Shown piece by piece: positions 39,118 through 53,800 of a DNA stretch of 64,000 nucleotides. Within the stretch, counting starts at the first letter, position 1. Every line of letters begins with the position of its first letter. A model generated the notes under the pieces. That model had not been told where the DNA came from. It was given only the letters and a program-made list of their open reading frames with translations, and did not search any database. The stretch lies in NCBI GenBank assembly GCA_012861695.1, contig JAAOOA010000127.1, forward strand, positions 16,500,755 to 16,564,754, given 5' to 3'. Made by a program: the position numbers and the translations under genes. The stretch comes from Trematomus loennbergii. Its lineage: Eukaryota; Chordata; Actinopteri; Perciformes; Nototheniidae.

Positions 39118-42100
39118 GTAACGTGAATTCCATGGTGTTTTATTTCATCCTCCCAAATGACGAAAAAAGCAGCTTCAAAAGGGGATGTTTGCTCGATACA
39201 CGTTGATAACAGCTGTGTGATTTTCGTAATTCGAGTATAGTAAATGCGGATGTGACTTTGATCCATGTAGGTGGTTTCCAGTCTTATAAACATTCTGAAA
39301 TTGTGCATTTTTTCACCAGCGAACAAATCCCATGAATCTGTGCAGTGTATTCCCTTCATTTCCGTCAGACTGCAGGATTGTCCACGGGCCAGTGCAAACA
39401 CTTCCTCTCTGTTCATTATAGAGACCTTGTCTTTAGATCAGGCTATTTGCGGAGTGAAGGATGGCTGCAATATAGAGCACCGGGTATTAGAAAGGCATAG
39501 TCAGTTGAGGTTAAAGTTGCTCTGCCAAGAAATGAGCTAGTCTACCTGTCTGGACCATGTCAGTTAAATATTTGCCTTAGGGACTTTTTACGATTTATGA
39601 AAAGGGGTATATTGAAGAATTTGGGGGAGGGCCTTCCCTGTTTAACTTCGGCCCAGTGGTAGGGTCATGCATTTTTAAAAACAGTTCAGAAGAGGGTCAT
39701 ATCATATATAGAAACGTAATATCCTTATGATCTGCAGGTTGGAATTTATTGAGTTTTTCGGGTTCAGTTTGTCATACACGGCTCTCAAGGCGAGTGTCGG
39801 GGCTTGTAGCAACATTACATATCTTCACACACTCTCAGATTTCAGAATGAGAGACAGCTTGTGCTTTTTTGATTAGACATTGGGACAACCAGATCAGCTG
39901 TCCCATGCCTCTTCGAATATAAAAGACAGTTCCAGACTTTCCAATATATCCTGTAGCCTGTTTGACACACACGGACTAAGCAGTGCGTTCTTTTCTGACA
40001 TCAGAACAAACTATTTATGTAATATCATGTTTCTTGGCTGTATCGTTTTCCATGCAGATATTTTAAAGATATTAAGCTACTAGTTGTCATTTCTCCTAGG
40101 GTGCAGCGGGTTTGTGGATGTTGTTTTTTTACCAGAGGTTGAAATTCCTTTGGTGACTTCACTTATTAATAACACATTACCCTATCCCAACAGTTGAAGA
40201 AGTAATCACTTGTATTCAGAAAAGTCTATTTAAATCATTTGAAAGATAATTAAAGTATATTAACGGTGCTTTAATTCCAACATGTCCCTTGAAAGACATC
40301 ACAAAAAGGGACAAAAAGCATTTAGATGTTATTGTTGTATATGTAGGAATGGTAACTCAATGTCTTTTTAGATGCTGATAAGATATAATAACAAACTATG
40401 GCCTTCCATCTTTCTGCTGCTTTGTTTTTATGGTTACAGGTGTTGTTTGTGTGGTTCAGAGGGTGATATCAATGCAGCAGCTTCAGCGTCATTTGCCTTT
40501 ATTTGTTTATTTTGCATAAACTATTAACACATTGGTAGTTGAGAGACACTGGCCCTTTTGTCCTTCCCTCTCTAAAGGCTGACTATCCATACTGTACCAA
40601 CTGTGGAGTAAATAAAACGGCTACATGTTTGGCTCTCTTTCTGTCTTTCTTTCTTCAACTTGTTTTGGTCGCCTACTTCATGCTATTTTCTCAGTCCTCT
40701 CCTCTGTGTGTAATGGTGGGAAAATGTTCCTCCAGTCCTTTTTCTATTGAAGACCTGTGTACAGCTCCCATGGTCAGTTGGGAGTCTCACACACCACCCT
40801 CCTTCACCCCGGGGACCCTCAGAACAAATAGTGGAAATCAAGTATGCGTTCTTTCCCTAGTGATTACTTCTGTCTCTATAGAAAAGCTATGTTGTTTATT
40901 GTTGTTCTTCTGTTTATTTATTGGATGCCATATCCTGCCAGAGTTCCCCGCATGTTGTTATTGATTCCTTGATTCATGCACAGTGGGCTGTGTGACTTTG
41001 GAACCATTTTGAATATCTTTGTTTAAAAGGGTTTCCTTACTTTGCTTGATTTACAAATAATCTACATTGTGAAGGACCTTTTTTAAGTCACGTCTGCTCT
41101 TCCCACAGAGGATATGTTTTGTGGTAAAACTCGTTGTTCTCACACGTCGGTCTTGAGGCAGAGCCGGAGTATTGTTTGAACAAGATCACTGCTCTTTGAG
41201 GCCCAGGCCGAGGTCAGGCTAAAAGCATTCATCTAGAAGGCCCTGAGGTCTCAAGGCTGCAGATAAGAGCTCCGTTAATATTCCAGGCTTTATGCCCCTT
41301 TTGAAACATTTCTCACCCTGTCTTTTGAAAGGCTTGATGTTTATACCTCTCTGCTTCCTGCTTAAGATTCCTCTCTCCTCCCTCCACCCCACCATGCATA
41401 ATTGTCTTGTTTTTCTCCAGTACAGATGTTCCTTCAAGGGCATTCAGTGGTTTTGTAGTCAATATGGCCCGGTCTCCTCTTTAATTACACTACATGAGGG
41501 GGGAGTGCTGTCTGCCTTTTAGCCTCTGGGCCTTCTGGTGCTTCACAGAGCACACATTTCCTCTTTCCACATGTTTGTCCACCTACCAGATACTGTTCCC
41601 CACAACGGTTCGGGTGTATTAGTCGAGAGGGGAATGTTTATATGATAAGCCAGGTTAATGTATTTGAAGTGAGTGGGAGTGACCGTGTAGGGATGTGCAG
41701 ATTGGAGCAGGGCTGGTTGCTTTTTAGTGGCGGGCAGCGATGCGTAGAGAGGCCCTGACTGAGGAGCAGGAGGAGGGGCACTGAGGGGAAATGTCAGACA
41801 AATGTCAAGTATACGAGCTCAACAGCAAGCTTGCGCTAAAGCATATTGCTTGGAGTGCTAAAAAATGCCTGTCACTCCGCTTGTTTTTTTTTTGTACCTC
41901 GTCCTCCTCCTTCTTCCCCCATGATTCTCCCCTCTTCATACACACTGTCTGTCTGCTTCTTCCTCACTTGGCCTAACCTCAGCCTGGATCTCGTCTCTGG
42001 TTTCACCTTGTCAGTTGTTCTCCTGGTGTTTCCTCCTCCATTTTCACCTCGCTCTTTTCTACTCTGCTTATCAGGGGCTGTTAACAGCTCTGGCTGTCAG

Positions 42101-42708
42101 ATATCTCTCCGCTGTTTACTTGTCGGGAGACATTCTCTCATCACTGCAGTGGTCACAGCCAACCGTCTTGTTTGGCCAGGCCCTGGATCCTTTGACACCG
42201 CACACTGTTTGCTTTGAGTTTCGGGGGATCCCGTGACTAAAACTGTCTGGCCTGCTTCAAATAGCCCTCTCAGGTCTCTGTGTTTGCTGCAGACAGGCCT
42301 CCCTTCTGCCCCTGAAACTGAGCCAGAGCCAGATAGACAAGAGGCTTTTAAAATTAGGCAGACGAGCAGGAAAGCATGCTGCGGTGTCCATGCCCAGTCC
42401 CGGGGCAGGTTAGTCTTCATAGCTCCACAGGGAGGCACACACTCTCACACTGGCTACTCCTCACAGTGCTTACATGTCTTCTTTATGCGATAGGTTATTA
42501 ACTTACAGTATGCTGTATCATTCTAAGGAACACCATGTCCTGAATGCTGCATTATAATATGTCAGAACTCAAGTCTGCATGTGAATGTTTAATGAACGAA
42601 AATGTCCACATACTGAAACTGCCTTTTGCTTTTTGAGAGAGCAGACCTGAGGTGTTAGTGGTGCAGTGTCATTTTGCATTTTAGTGTCTGAAGCTATAGT
42701 GGCTCTAA

Positions 42709-43601
42709 AGGCCCTGACACACCAGGCAGTCACCAGAGAACTCGCCGACACCGACAGTTCCATCGACGAGTTCTCCTGCGTATTGGCCATGTGTCGCACT
42801 GGAAATCACCGCAAAGACTTCAGCCGAGCACGTACGAACTGCGCATGCGTGAGTGGCAATAACTCTCCTTACCAGCAGGCGGCGGTAGTGTGTATTCGTC
42901 ATTCAAAATAGGCAACAACCGGAAGACAGAGAAGAAGAACAGACTGATATAAACAAACAAATAGCATGTGCGTTCCATTTTCACTCTCGTCCATCGAAAA
43001 CATGTTTTAGAATATAAAAATACATGCATGATGAAATGAGCACATAAAGTGCAGACATACTATAAAACCACAGTTAATAGACCTGCATCTGATGATCGCA
43101 GTGTTCTGGCGGGTGTGTAGTTTATTGAGTCAGCAATGTAATAATGGCCACTTCTTGCTAAATTTACGATGAGATGAAAAACCGGACTTGACCAAACAAA
43201 TCACGGAGCTCTCAGCAGAGGACAGCCGGGGACGCTCCCGCCGATATCAGAGATGTCCCTGCTATGTGTGGGAGGTAAGAGAGGACATTTAAGGGCTATG
43301 TTTGATGTCTTTTAAGTATCACCTGCTGGGGTTTAGCTGCTGTCCTGTGCCTTTTTTAATCGTTTGTTTACGTCCCTCACTTCCGTTTCGCTAGCTGAAC
43401 AGCTGATCAGAGTGGTTTCTTGGCCCGATAGCTTGTGGCCGTATTTTGGCCGATTCAACATGTTGAATCGACTGCGAAAGGCCAAATAAGGCGTGTCACG
43501 GCCGAGGGTTCGGGACACACCAAATTGACTTTGGGCGACAAGGAACGCGTTGTCGCCAGACAACGCAAGACGGCCGAATACGGCCTGGTGTGTCAGGGCC
43601 T
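42709..43601. mobile_element. PIF/Harbinger-like non-autonomous element, TAA target duplication
   Basis: Termini AGGCCCTGACACACCAGGC (left) and GCCTGGTGTGTCAGGGCCT (right) are exact inverted repeats. TAA flanks both sides (42706-42708 and 43602-43604), the 3-bp duplication typical of PIF/Harbinger. The 893-bp interior has no transposase. Confidence 0.85.
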
Positions 43602-46600
43602 TAAGGTGAAGTTTGACGTAAGCAGCCCTGCTGTCCTGTTATGCCACTGACAGTCTGTGCTCTGTGTGTCCTTGTCCTGAACCCCGAGAAAAACACTGCA
43701 GAGCGAAAAAGCATTTCTGAGCCGTGGCAGTTGTGAGAGCTCTCCGCCGGCCCGGGAGACTTTTGCATTTGATAATATGTTTGCTCCCTCTTTGCCAGAG
43801 ACCCACTTGATATCTCTGGTCTGAGTGCTCTGACCTAAGGCCACTTCACAGCAGGAAAACAGTTTCTTTTAGAGGATGTAGGGGAAGCAGGTTCAGACTG
43901 ACAGACAATATTTCTTTCTTCTCTTTCTGTTGTTTTTTTACTTTGCAATTATTATATATTTTTGATATAATTGAGAAAGATAGGGCTTGCAATATTACAT
44001 TTTTCTCATTTGTGTCCCAATGCTTTTTTATTCCCTCCACTGTCTTTAAAACAGAGTCACAAATAATGTAATTTACACCAAACAGCTGGCTTGGCTCTGT
44101 AGGTTTTGGAAAAACATATTCGCACTGTAGTAAAATTGGTCAGAATTATTTTTAGCTGTGGGTATGATTTACTTGAAAGTATTTATGGCACCAGAATGCT
44201 ACATGTGTGATTGCTTCAAAATTCAACTTTATTTCCCAAGTTCATCATAATAAAAAGGAACCCAGTACTGCGATGTGGCTCAATATTCAGTTTTTAATAT
44301 GTTTTGGGCATTATGCCGCTTAGAAACAAGCTGCGTCAGGCTGTGGCTACAATGAAAATACCACGATCATTTGTTGGTCTGGTCTTTGTTTTATATTTTT
44401 TTTAAAGAGAGGGAAAACAGAATGCAAATCCCTTTTATGTTTTAAAGGTTTTTGTTCCTATATTTCTGGAATTACCACATAGCTCATACTTCTTGTTGTC
44501 AAGATAAGTTGTTGAAAGAGTGAACCTAGCAGAAACGATACTCAGTTTGTGCTAAGAGCTACATGTGCTGATACTTTAGGTACAAGGCATGTATGTTCAG
44601 TTGGGAGGAATGAGTCTGCCCCTTTAAGTATATAAGGTAGAAATTCCTGCTGGCTTACTCATTGCAGTTGTGAGGGGATAAAGAGGGGGAATTCACACAG
44701 CACAGGCTGTGTGGACGACATGTGCAGCGCCATACAGAGACTATTTGTTGGAAATAAGAAGGAACTAAACTGATGAAGTTGACAGAGTTTTTGTGTGTGT
44801 GTTGTGTGCCAAGGTGGGCCGAGTTTTTAAAACATCTGTCAGTCGTTTTTGTTTAACTAATACCCCAGAGCAGGTACAAGGAAGCTTTTAAATATTTAAT
44901 GTATTTTCTGAAGCTCATCACAGTCATGTGGTTATAGGGACAGGATGCAGAGAAGGGCTCAAATTCCAGTCTTGAAAGTGGTGCTTTCCTGGGGCACACT
45001 CGGCACCATGACTCAGTACGCACACATCTGATGTTTCCACCCGGCATGAGCTATACTCGCCCGCCTCTGCTCCATTTTGTACAAAGCTTAGGCAGCGTGC
45101 CAGTGTGAGTGCCAAAGAGATGGCTCTCATCTCGATCAGACTCATTCATTCCTGCCCTCCCACAACCAGCAGACTAAAGAAGGGATAATCGGATCCATCA
45201 TGTTCTCCACTAACATGCTCAGATTGTCTTTCTGTTCACCGGGTCAACACCGCGTCTTGGGAAAGGAGAAACTTGGCCCGTGCTCGAGTAACGGCTCAGC
45301 ATTTCAACACTTTAATGTAGATGGCCTTTGAAGGTAACTTCAGGAAGATGTTTTCAACATGTGAGCCACAGTCGTCCCGCGCGCACTCGCCCTTGTCTCT
45401 ATTCTACTCACAGAAGACTCGGGACTATTGATTCAGTGTTACAACTCCATGGTGTCATTGAACTAAATACATTAGAGAAATCAGAGAAAGCTCCTTTCAC
45501 GGCAGCCCTTCGTTTTCTTTGTGTTCTTGGACGCTTATGTCTTTTTAAACAGTGTTCGAAGGGCAAGAGAAGCGACAACAAGCTGTAAATAGCGCTCTCT
45601 TTTTGTGTTTGTGTTAGAGAGAGAGCGTACACAACAGCTTCTTTTGTTATTCCTTTACGGCTGTTCCTTCAGCTAAGGTATGTACAGTCGGTAAAAACAA
45701 CAATTCAAACATCACCTTGTGTTTTCATCTATTGCCTTCACATGTTCAAGTCAGTTTGGTGTATCTGTAAAGTGAAAAGTAAGTAAGAAAGCAAAGCCAT
45801 TTAATTTAGGTATATTAACAAACCACCTGATATAAATGTACGAGCAAATCATATAAGCAACTTTTAAAGGAATAAATACATATTTAGGAAATAATCATAT
45901 CTTTCCCGTTAATATTAAGCTATAACATTTAAACACAATATGAAACCCATTCAGTTGCTATACGGATTCATCTCCCTCAACCTATCGTGTCTCTATGACC
46001 TTTAAATGTTTGGTTGTTATTATTCAGATAGAGACATGCTTGCCGTTTCCCACCTTTATGCTAGCTAAGCTAACTTGCTGCTTACTGTAGCTTCAAATGT
46101 AACGTCTCCTTCCCTCTCCTGGCCTTTGCCACATTTTCTCCCATCTAGGTCACATTCATAAATGTCATTCTTGGGAAGTGTTACCGCCCGATGTACATTC
46201 ATCCAAAACAGAGACCTTCTTCACGGAGTACCAGAACCTGAGCCTCTTAAAGCGAGGGGAAAAACTCTGTTTGGTTACAAATAGTTTTTCTGCTCAATTG
46301 GTTTTATAGGTTGCCTTTGGACTTTTGAGAGGCCTGGGGCAAGAGTGGCGAGTGTGATTGGTTAGAATGGAATTCTCTTTGCCTCACGCTTTAATTTGTT
46401 TGAGTTCCTCCCCAAATGCAAAATTGAAGATATTATATTTGCCTCACTGCTTGCGCAGAGTGTGGTGTAACTCATGAAAAGCCACAAACATATGTCAACT
46501 GCTCTTGCTAACTTTAATGTCCACAACACTGTCTTTCTCTGCTTAATTTTCTATGTGATGATTTCAAGTTAGCAAAGTTCATTCATGATGACATAGTTAT

Positions 46601-47473
46601 ACAGTGTGTTATTGTCCATGTATGAACAGCAGGGCTTATTGTCCATTGATGGCGGGTTTCATGAGTTTATCCGACTCCTGTCCTCTGTGGCCTACAAAGG
46701 ACTTCTCTCAAAGCACTGACAGATTGGCCTCTTTCCTAGGTTTCCTCTCATAGATTTGATTGACCAAAATAGGACCCATGTGTCCATGCTGCAAGACTCA
46801 TGCACTCCAACTCCTCTCTCACATGCCATCCTTTTTTTGTTTACAAATGTAAATCGACTTGTTCCCAGGTTGTGTGTGCCCACTGTGGCTGTGCCTGCTG
46901 TGTTTGTTTAGTGCTTCCAGCATGCTTGATGTCGCCTATTTGAGCCACCCATTGCCTCTGGTGATAGGCTGCCTGCTGCCTTCTGGCTGTACAGCTCGGA
47001 AGCTGTGACTCTCCTTTGCTCTCACAACTCATTCATAATTCTGCGTGAATAGTATAACTTCCTCTTACAGAGCCCAGGGGCACCATGGCTTTTTGGTAGT
47101 TCCCCTTCACCCCTGCTCTAAAAAGGAAGGAAGGATGCTATCTCCGCCTTTTGGTGATGCCTCACAGAGAATTGAGAGAGGGGTGCCCACGCCTGATGCC
47201 TGAGCAGTGCTTCTGTCTACATGCCCTGACTCTATCTGTCCATATAGCACAGGCTAAACCAGCCATTTACTCACTGCTGGGCTGGGGTGGCAGTGCTTCC
47301 TGGGAGATAATGTGCCATGCCCGCAAGTAAGCTCAGGGAGCAGGGGTTAATTCCACTGTGAGAAAAAAAAGACATCTACTGCTGACAAATCTCTCCTGCT
47401 GAGGTGAGGATGTTCACTGTCGTACCGCAGGGAGAGGAGAGGATCCTGCTTTGCCAGAATAGTTGGTTCCCTG

Positions 47474-47476
<3 letters not shown>

Positions 47477-47550
<74 letters not shown>

Positions 47551-47660
47551 GTGTGTGTGGTGTGTGTGTGTGGTGTGTGTGTGTGTGTGTGTGTGTGTGG
47601 TGTTGTGTGTGTGTGTGTGTGTGTGTGTGGTGGTGTGTGTGTGTGTGTGTGTGGTGGTGT

Positions 47661-47717
<57 letters not shown>

Positions 47718-47722
47718 TGTGG

Positions 47723-47753
<31 letters not shown>

Positions 47754-47766
47754 TGTGGGTGTGTGT

Positions 47767-47846
<80 letters not shown>
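47477..47846 (+). repeat. Long interrupted (TG)n microsatellite
   Basis: About 370 bp of TG repeat is broken by many GG steps (for example near 47548, 47600 and 47630). The long Cys-Val and His-Thr frames on both strands are artefacts of the repeat. Confidence 0.97.
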
Positions 47847-47847
<1 letters not shown>

Positions 47848-50800
47848 CTACTCCCTCTACCTTTCCCTCCACACATGGCTGAAATGTGTGTTTCTTTGAA
47901 AACAGATCCAATTCCCAAGGGTATGTGATGTGTCTTGTTTTGAAGCTGTTTGAAGGGATATATCTTATTATCAAATCTATAAAAGTTACTGAACAGTTAA
48001 CTTTCAGTATCCTGTAACAGCTTGGCTCATGATGATTCATGGATCTAATGTGTGTGTGTCTATAAAATAGACAGCAAGCAGGCCTCGGCGTGCCAGTGGT
48101 GTTTTGCCGTCTGTTCTTTTGAGGAGCATATACACGATCCGGACATGAAAGAGCATATGAACTACACCGCTAAATGAAACGCCTGTGACATCACCTCCCT
48201 CGAAGCTCCCTGTGAGCCAGCATCAGCTTTGATGTTAGATCAGCTCCCAAAACATTTTTGATCATGTCAGCTCTTTGAAACACACGGGGAAGATTTGCAG
48301 TGTCAACAATGCATAAAGCAGGGTGACTTGTTTAATGTCATTAGTCTACTTGCAGTCAATAGCTGAAAAATGACCATGACCCCCGTCTGGTGCGTCCCCT
48401 TCCTCTCTCTCCTCGGCTTGTTTTGGTGGGTTCCCAAGGGCCTAGTGCAGTTGTCAGCACCTAACCTAATGGGCACAGTGGCTGGGGCTCCTCTGCCTTC
48501 TCCAGCCCTCTTGGCATGACTCTTTTGGCACAACGGCAGCTTCTTGGCGGGCCGCCTCAATGGGCCACTCAAACACAGCAATCACCAGTGGTGCTTTGTC
48601 AGCATCAGGGTGGCCCGAGATGAAATACGGGTCTCAACTTTGAAATATAGCTCCTCTTGTAGAGAAATTCAGCGGCGTGTGAAGTGCTGTCGTTGAGCTA
48701 TTCAGTGCCAGAAATTCTGTGTTCTGTGTAGACTCGGATGCAAATGTATGTGATGATGACTCAGAGTGGTGACATGTTGCCGTGTCATCCCTGGTTTCCT
48801 GATCACTGGCCACAGCGAACAGAGTTCAGAAGGGATGGGGAAGGGCGGTGGTTCAGTGGAGAGGAACTGTGCAGCTGTACTGCAGCAGTCAGACAGCGGC
48901 TTGTTACTGTGTCAGATAAATATAGAGGTCTCTGGAGCTCCCCACTGCAGCTCTATCTCTGCCTGCTGCTCGGAGGGAGGCAAAGGCTGTGTCACCTGGG
49001 AGCTGCCACTATCCTCATTCATCCTCGCTAATTGGCTTTAGACTCACAGGACATTAGAGATTATTCTGACTATGGTGACAGATAGGGTAAGGTAAGGTGA
49101 CAGGACAATTTGTCAGATTTTACTGTAACCCCACAGGACAACTGCCTGCCAAAAGTAAGAAAACATACTGGACCACTTACTGACTTTTCAAACTTTATTA
49201 CAGAAAACCTTCCATCAGATTGAGTTAGCTCACTTTTCTATTCACCCTTATTGGTTTAAAAATGTGCTAAGTCTTTAGTTTGGAAAAAGAAATTTGAGAA
49301 CTCAATTTCCACCTGCAAAAAAAAATGGTTTTGTTTGCCTGGCGTCTTTACCTACTGCATTTTCTTCATCTAGAAAAATACAGTAAGTGAAGCAACCCTT
49401 TAACAAAATGTTCTTGGACAATTGAAGTTTGTATAACTTAACATGACATGAAACATCATAATACTATTCACGGATTATAAGGGATATTATTGAATAATAT
49501 CTCAGCCCTTAGTTAAGCCTACTATCTGCTGCTTAAGGACAGGCTCACTTACTGACTCTAAGAACTCATTGACCCCGCCTGTTTGTCGGTACATGTTTTG
49601 ATACTACGCTCCCTCCTCTGGCAGCCTGGCTCCTCACGTCTGCTGCTGATGGAGCAGAATGGATACTTGACAGGGGTGGAGGTGCATTAGCACTCCTTTC
49701 ATCTGCTCCTCTTGTGTCTGATGAGAGCGCATTTGTTGATAAGCGTCCAGCAGGCCTTTTGAAGTCCAAGTCCTTTAGTTCCGACGCCATCCCCCACCTC
49801 CATTAGCGCACCAATTACAGAGACGGGGCTTGCGGGGCCTGCACTTGAGTGTGCGTCAGGAATCGTCTTTCTCTGTGTGGCTGTCTGATAAACATGACAG
49901 ACACTAGCCCACAGCTTGCATGTAAACACCGCCATCCTCATTCATATTTGATTACTCACTCATTTACTCAGTGTAGCCTCTCCTCGCTGTAGTGGCCAGC
50001 TTGCTTTAGCTCTTTGTTGTGTTACACCTCTCTCTTTTAACTGTGATGTGGTTTAAGAATGCCATGAGCTGCTGTCTGAGTGAGTTCAAATTGACCATCC
50101 CAACATGATACTGTAAAAATAGGCTAGTGTATTTGCTGTTGTGGTCTGTGTCTCATCCCTTCCCAGCAGTGAGACACCGTTCTCTAAATGTAGTAATGTG
50201 AGCACTTTTCCAAAACAGACATGTACTTGCTTGTAAAAAGCTTGTTTTTGCATTCCACCTACCTCCCTCCATAATATATGGTATTATCTTTCAACCCTTT
50301 TCTTTCCTTCTCCCTTCCTCCGCCTGTGTGTGGGGTAATGACACTGATGCTTCTATTTAGGAAAACCCCTCCAACTTCATCCTGCTTTGACTTTCTCTGT
50401 TGTTTTTCAACCGTTGATGAAGAGGCCGCAACATCTTTGTTTATCTGATGTGTATGCCCTTAGCTACAGTATGAACGCACATCTCTAATATCAGCTTTTG
50501 GTGAAAAGGAATGATGTGTGGTCGCGAGGCGGAGACTTCTAAAAATTCAATGCATGGTTCAAGTTCGAAAAAAGATCCATGTTTCTCTTTCTGTTCATGG
50601 AAATAGCTTCATGTAAAGATGAGAGCCACATTCCTTTTTGTATATACCCTAATGCTGCAATATTTCAAGCCATCTCTGTTTTATTCCATTACAGTGAACC
50701 AAAAATAAGAAGTTTTTGTAGCTTCTTTTTGTGGCTGATGTTTCAATGATCGCAAACCTTTTGTATGTATTATTTACTGGACAGGGTGTACCATTTTTTT

Positions 50801-53800
50801 TCTTCCCTTTTTGTCTCCTTTTAACCAACAATAACTTAATGGTAAGACACAATACAATAGCTGAATCTAAATAGCTGTTATGAAACATTACATTCCAAAC
50901 ATGCTTTTGACATTTTTCAGTTTTTAAAGCTTTTTCCAAATCGGATTGGAGGTCATAACTCAGTTTGTGAGCGCAAACACAAAAGACCGGCTTTCACCAT
51001 ATTATTAAAGGTCTTAAATTAACTCAATAACTCACCATAACAGAACTATGTGTTTAAATATATATGCATTTCAAACCCAACTCCAGATGTGTGTCATGGT
51101 GTAAATTGATCCGGGGCAGGGATGTGTGTCACTGCCTGCCGGCATGCATATGGCATGTCCTCTATGTACTGTATGTACTGTATGTATGTTACTGCATGCC
51201 TGCTCAGACACAAACTAGCCTTTGTTCAAGGAGCTGTGTTATTGTGATGCTAATGTTTCTGCTCTGCGTTTGTGGTCACTCATCCACACTGAGTACAGTT
51301 TCCTCAGGCTCAAAATTCAGCATGTAGGGGATTTTTCCCTCGTTTCTTCAGCTACATGCCATTTTTCAAATGGCTTGCTAATTTTGTTTACATCAGAGTC
51401 ATTAAGGAGTGAGAGCAGCAAGCCAGTGGTCCAAGCCCAAATACTATCTGCATTGTGCCACACAAATAGACGATTGTAATAAATGGATGTCATTAGATTG
51501 AACACGAGACACACCCCTCACTTTCACCCAGTTCATTATTTTCAGTTCTGTGCGGTAAATTATTATTATGCACTCTGTCTTTGCTATGTGTGAACAAGGG
51601 TTTTGTCACTGACATCCCCTGAATATATGATGAATTGCATTTTAAGCAACCACACACATAGGTTCAAGTGTGTATAACACTTGAACATGCATGCATTGAC
51701 ACAGAAATATATACACAATGGACTTGTCTACATAAATGTTTGAGAGTGTGGGATATTTGTGGCCCCTCAAGTTTCCAGCATGGGGCAAGTCGATGAAAGG
51801 TGATCCAGTGACAGTTGAGTAGAAAGAGGGCTTAGCCTGAGGCTAAACAGAGACGTCTACAACCCTGATATTTCCCCTTGTGGTGGTGGGTACACGCATC
51901 ACAACAGACTTTGTGCAAGTGAATTCAGATGGCTAGCTTCTTTCTATTTCTTTCCAAGTTAAACCCAACTCCCTGTAGATGCTACAACACTTTAACAATG
52001 CCAAATCATTTTATTTTAATGTTAAGCAACTGATAAAACTAGAATAGAATATAGGGATTGAACAATTGCAGTGGCAAATTCGGCATGCTGCACTTTTTCG
52101 ACATTTTGTTATGTAATGTCATTTATAGCAGTTAACCTGTAAATCTCGGCCCAGATTCTTTTCCCACTGGAATAATAAGCACACCACTGCAAGCTACTTA
52201 TTTGACATTGTTAACCCGTTTCAGGCCATGTTGTAGGAAAATAACTCAGGTTTACTCCAATAACTGAACCTCAACGGGCTGCAGCCTGCTTCGCTGACCC
52301 ACTATGACTTTGTATGTGAATGAGAACAATAGAAAGAGAGTGCGGGAGTGAAGAGAGCGTGAGACAGACTTCATTTTATCCCTGAGGATAAACTCATCTT
52401 CAAGTACAGGGATGAGAGCGCTGGGTTCAATGGGTGCGCTTCTTTAGACCATTATAGATTATGGCTTAAAGTGTGATCTCTGTCTGGCAGATTCATGTGA
52501 TGTCAGAGACTCCTCTACATGTGCGAGTACAGTCCTCTGTGTACTGTATGGATGAGTCAGACTGTGAGCCACTGGGTTGGCACCAGTTGCATGACTGGCA
52601 CATAGAGGAGCAGTTAGATAAGCTGGACTCAGGCCTACTCTCTGCAGCCGCGGTATTATTAGCAGCCTCTGGAGGCCTCCTGGTTATAAAAACAACCCAG
52701 CTGCCCCTCCTCAGGCCTGGTGAGGGGCTGAGGTACCATATAGAATCACATACCTGAAAGTTTTCACACCTTGTGGTATACTGGCAAATGTTTTAGTTAA
52801 GTGAATCGCTTAAGTGACTGGCATAATTACACAAGCATGATGGCCTAAGTAAGGACATATTTCTGACCACCAGGGATGCATTTGAGACTGTGACCTTTTC
52901 CATGCACCACCCCACTTTAGTTGAAGGATTCAGCACTTATTTTTAAGCTCTTAGAATTTGTGTTTATTCATTTTATTAGGGAACGTTTTGTTGGCTGTGC
53001 AATCTTTTCCTTGTTGTCATTTTTCCTCTTGAGAATCTACACTAAAAACTCCCATACTCCCAATCTGGTCTACACTGCAAATCATATCACTGTATATTCA
53101 AATCAACTGAGTACTTGTTTCTGTTCAGGCCACATAGCAGCACACACTAGCCTTTTGTGATCATCCTTTTCAGATGCAAATATCTAGGAAGTGTTTCCTA
53201 GTTTGTAAGTGCGTGTGCTGCCATGGAGACAGACACCTCTGCATGCAGAGCGTCACTTTGTGCCTGCGGGTGTCAGAAAACGCTGCACACAAGCATGTGT
53301 TTAAACTGTTGGCTCCGGTGCAGTGGGATGAAACAGCCTCTCGGGACACAGCAGCGAGAAGCAGTGCTGCGGCCTCTTTTTCTAAGTGCAGCGACGGACA
53401 TGCAGCGGTGATTTATGGAGTGAGTGTGAGCGGGGCGGGTCATGTCCTGCCAGAGAGGCTGGCTACTGGAGGAAGAGAATGACTAGTGAAGTAGGATTGA
53501 GACAAGAAATAAATAAGGCGGAAGTTCTTATATCCCACACCCAGCAGTGAGGTCACATCCACATTGACATCTATATAAGCCAAAGTCAAGATCAAACAAC
53601 TCTTTCACCCCCATGGTACCAGAAATACCCCCACAGCTCTGATCTATGACAGGACACATGGTAAAGCTTCCCCTCAACTAATCAACACCAGCCTAGGCTG
53701 CTGACACAGTGAGTGCAGAAGGAACTGGAATGTAAACATAAAAAATGGATTTACCAGCCAAAAGAAAATAGTGGGAAAATCTCTTCCTCAGTTGGCTGTA

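Noticed and set aside
47376..48040. Several 130-208 codon frames on both strands
   Set aside because: They are products of the interrupted TG repeat in igf1r intron 2, with no splice context or family resemblance.
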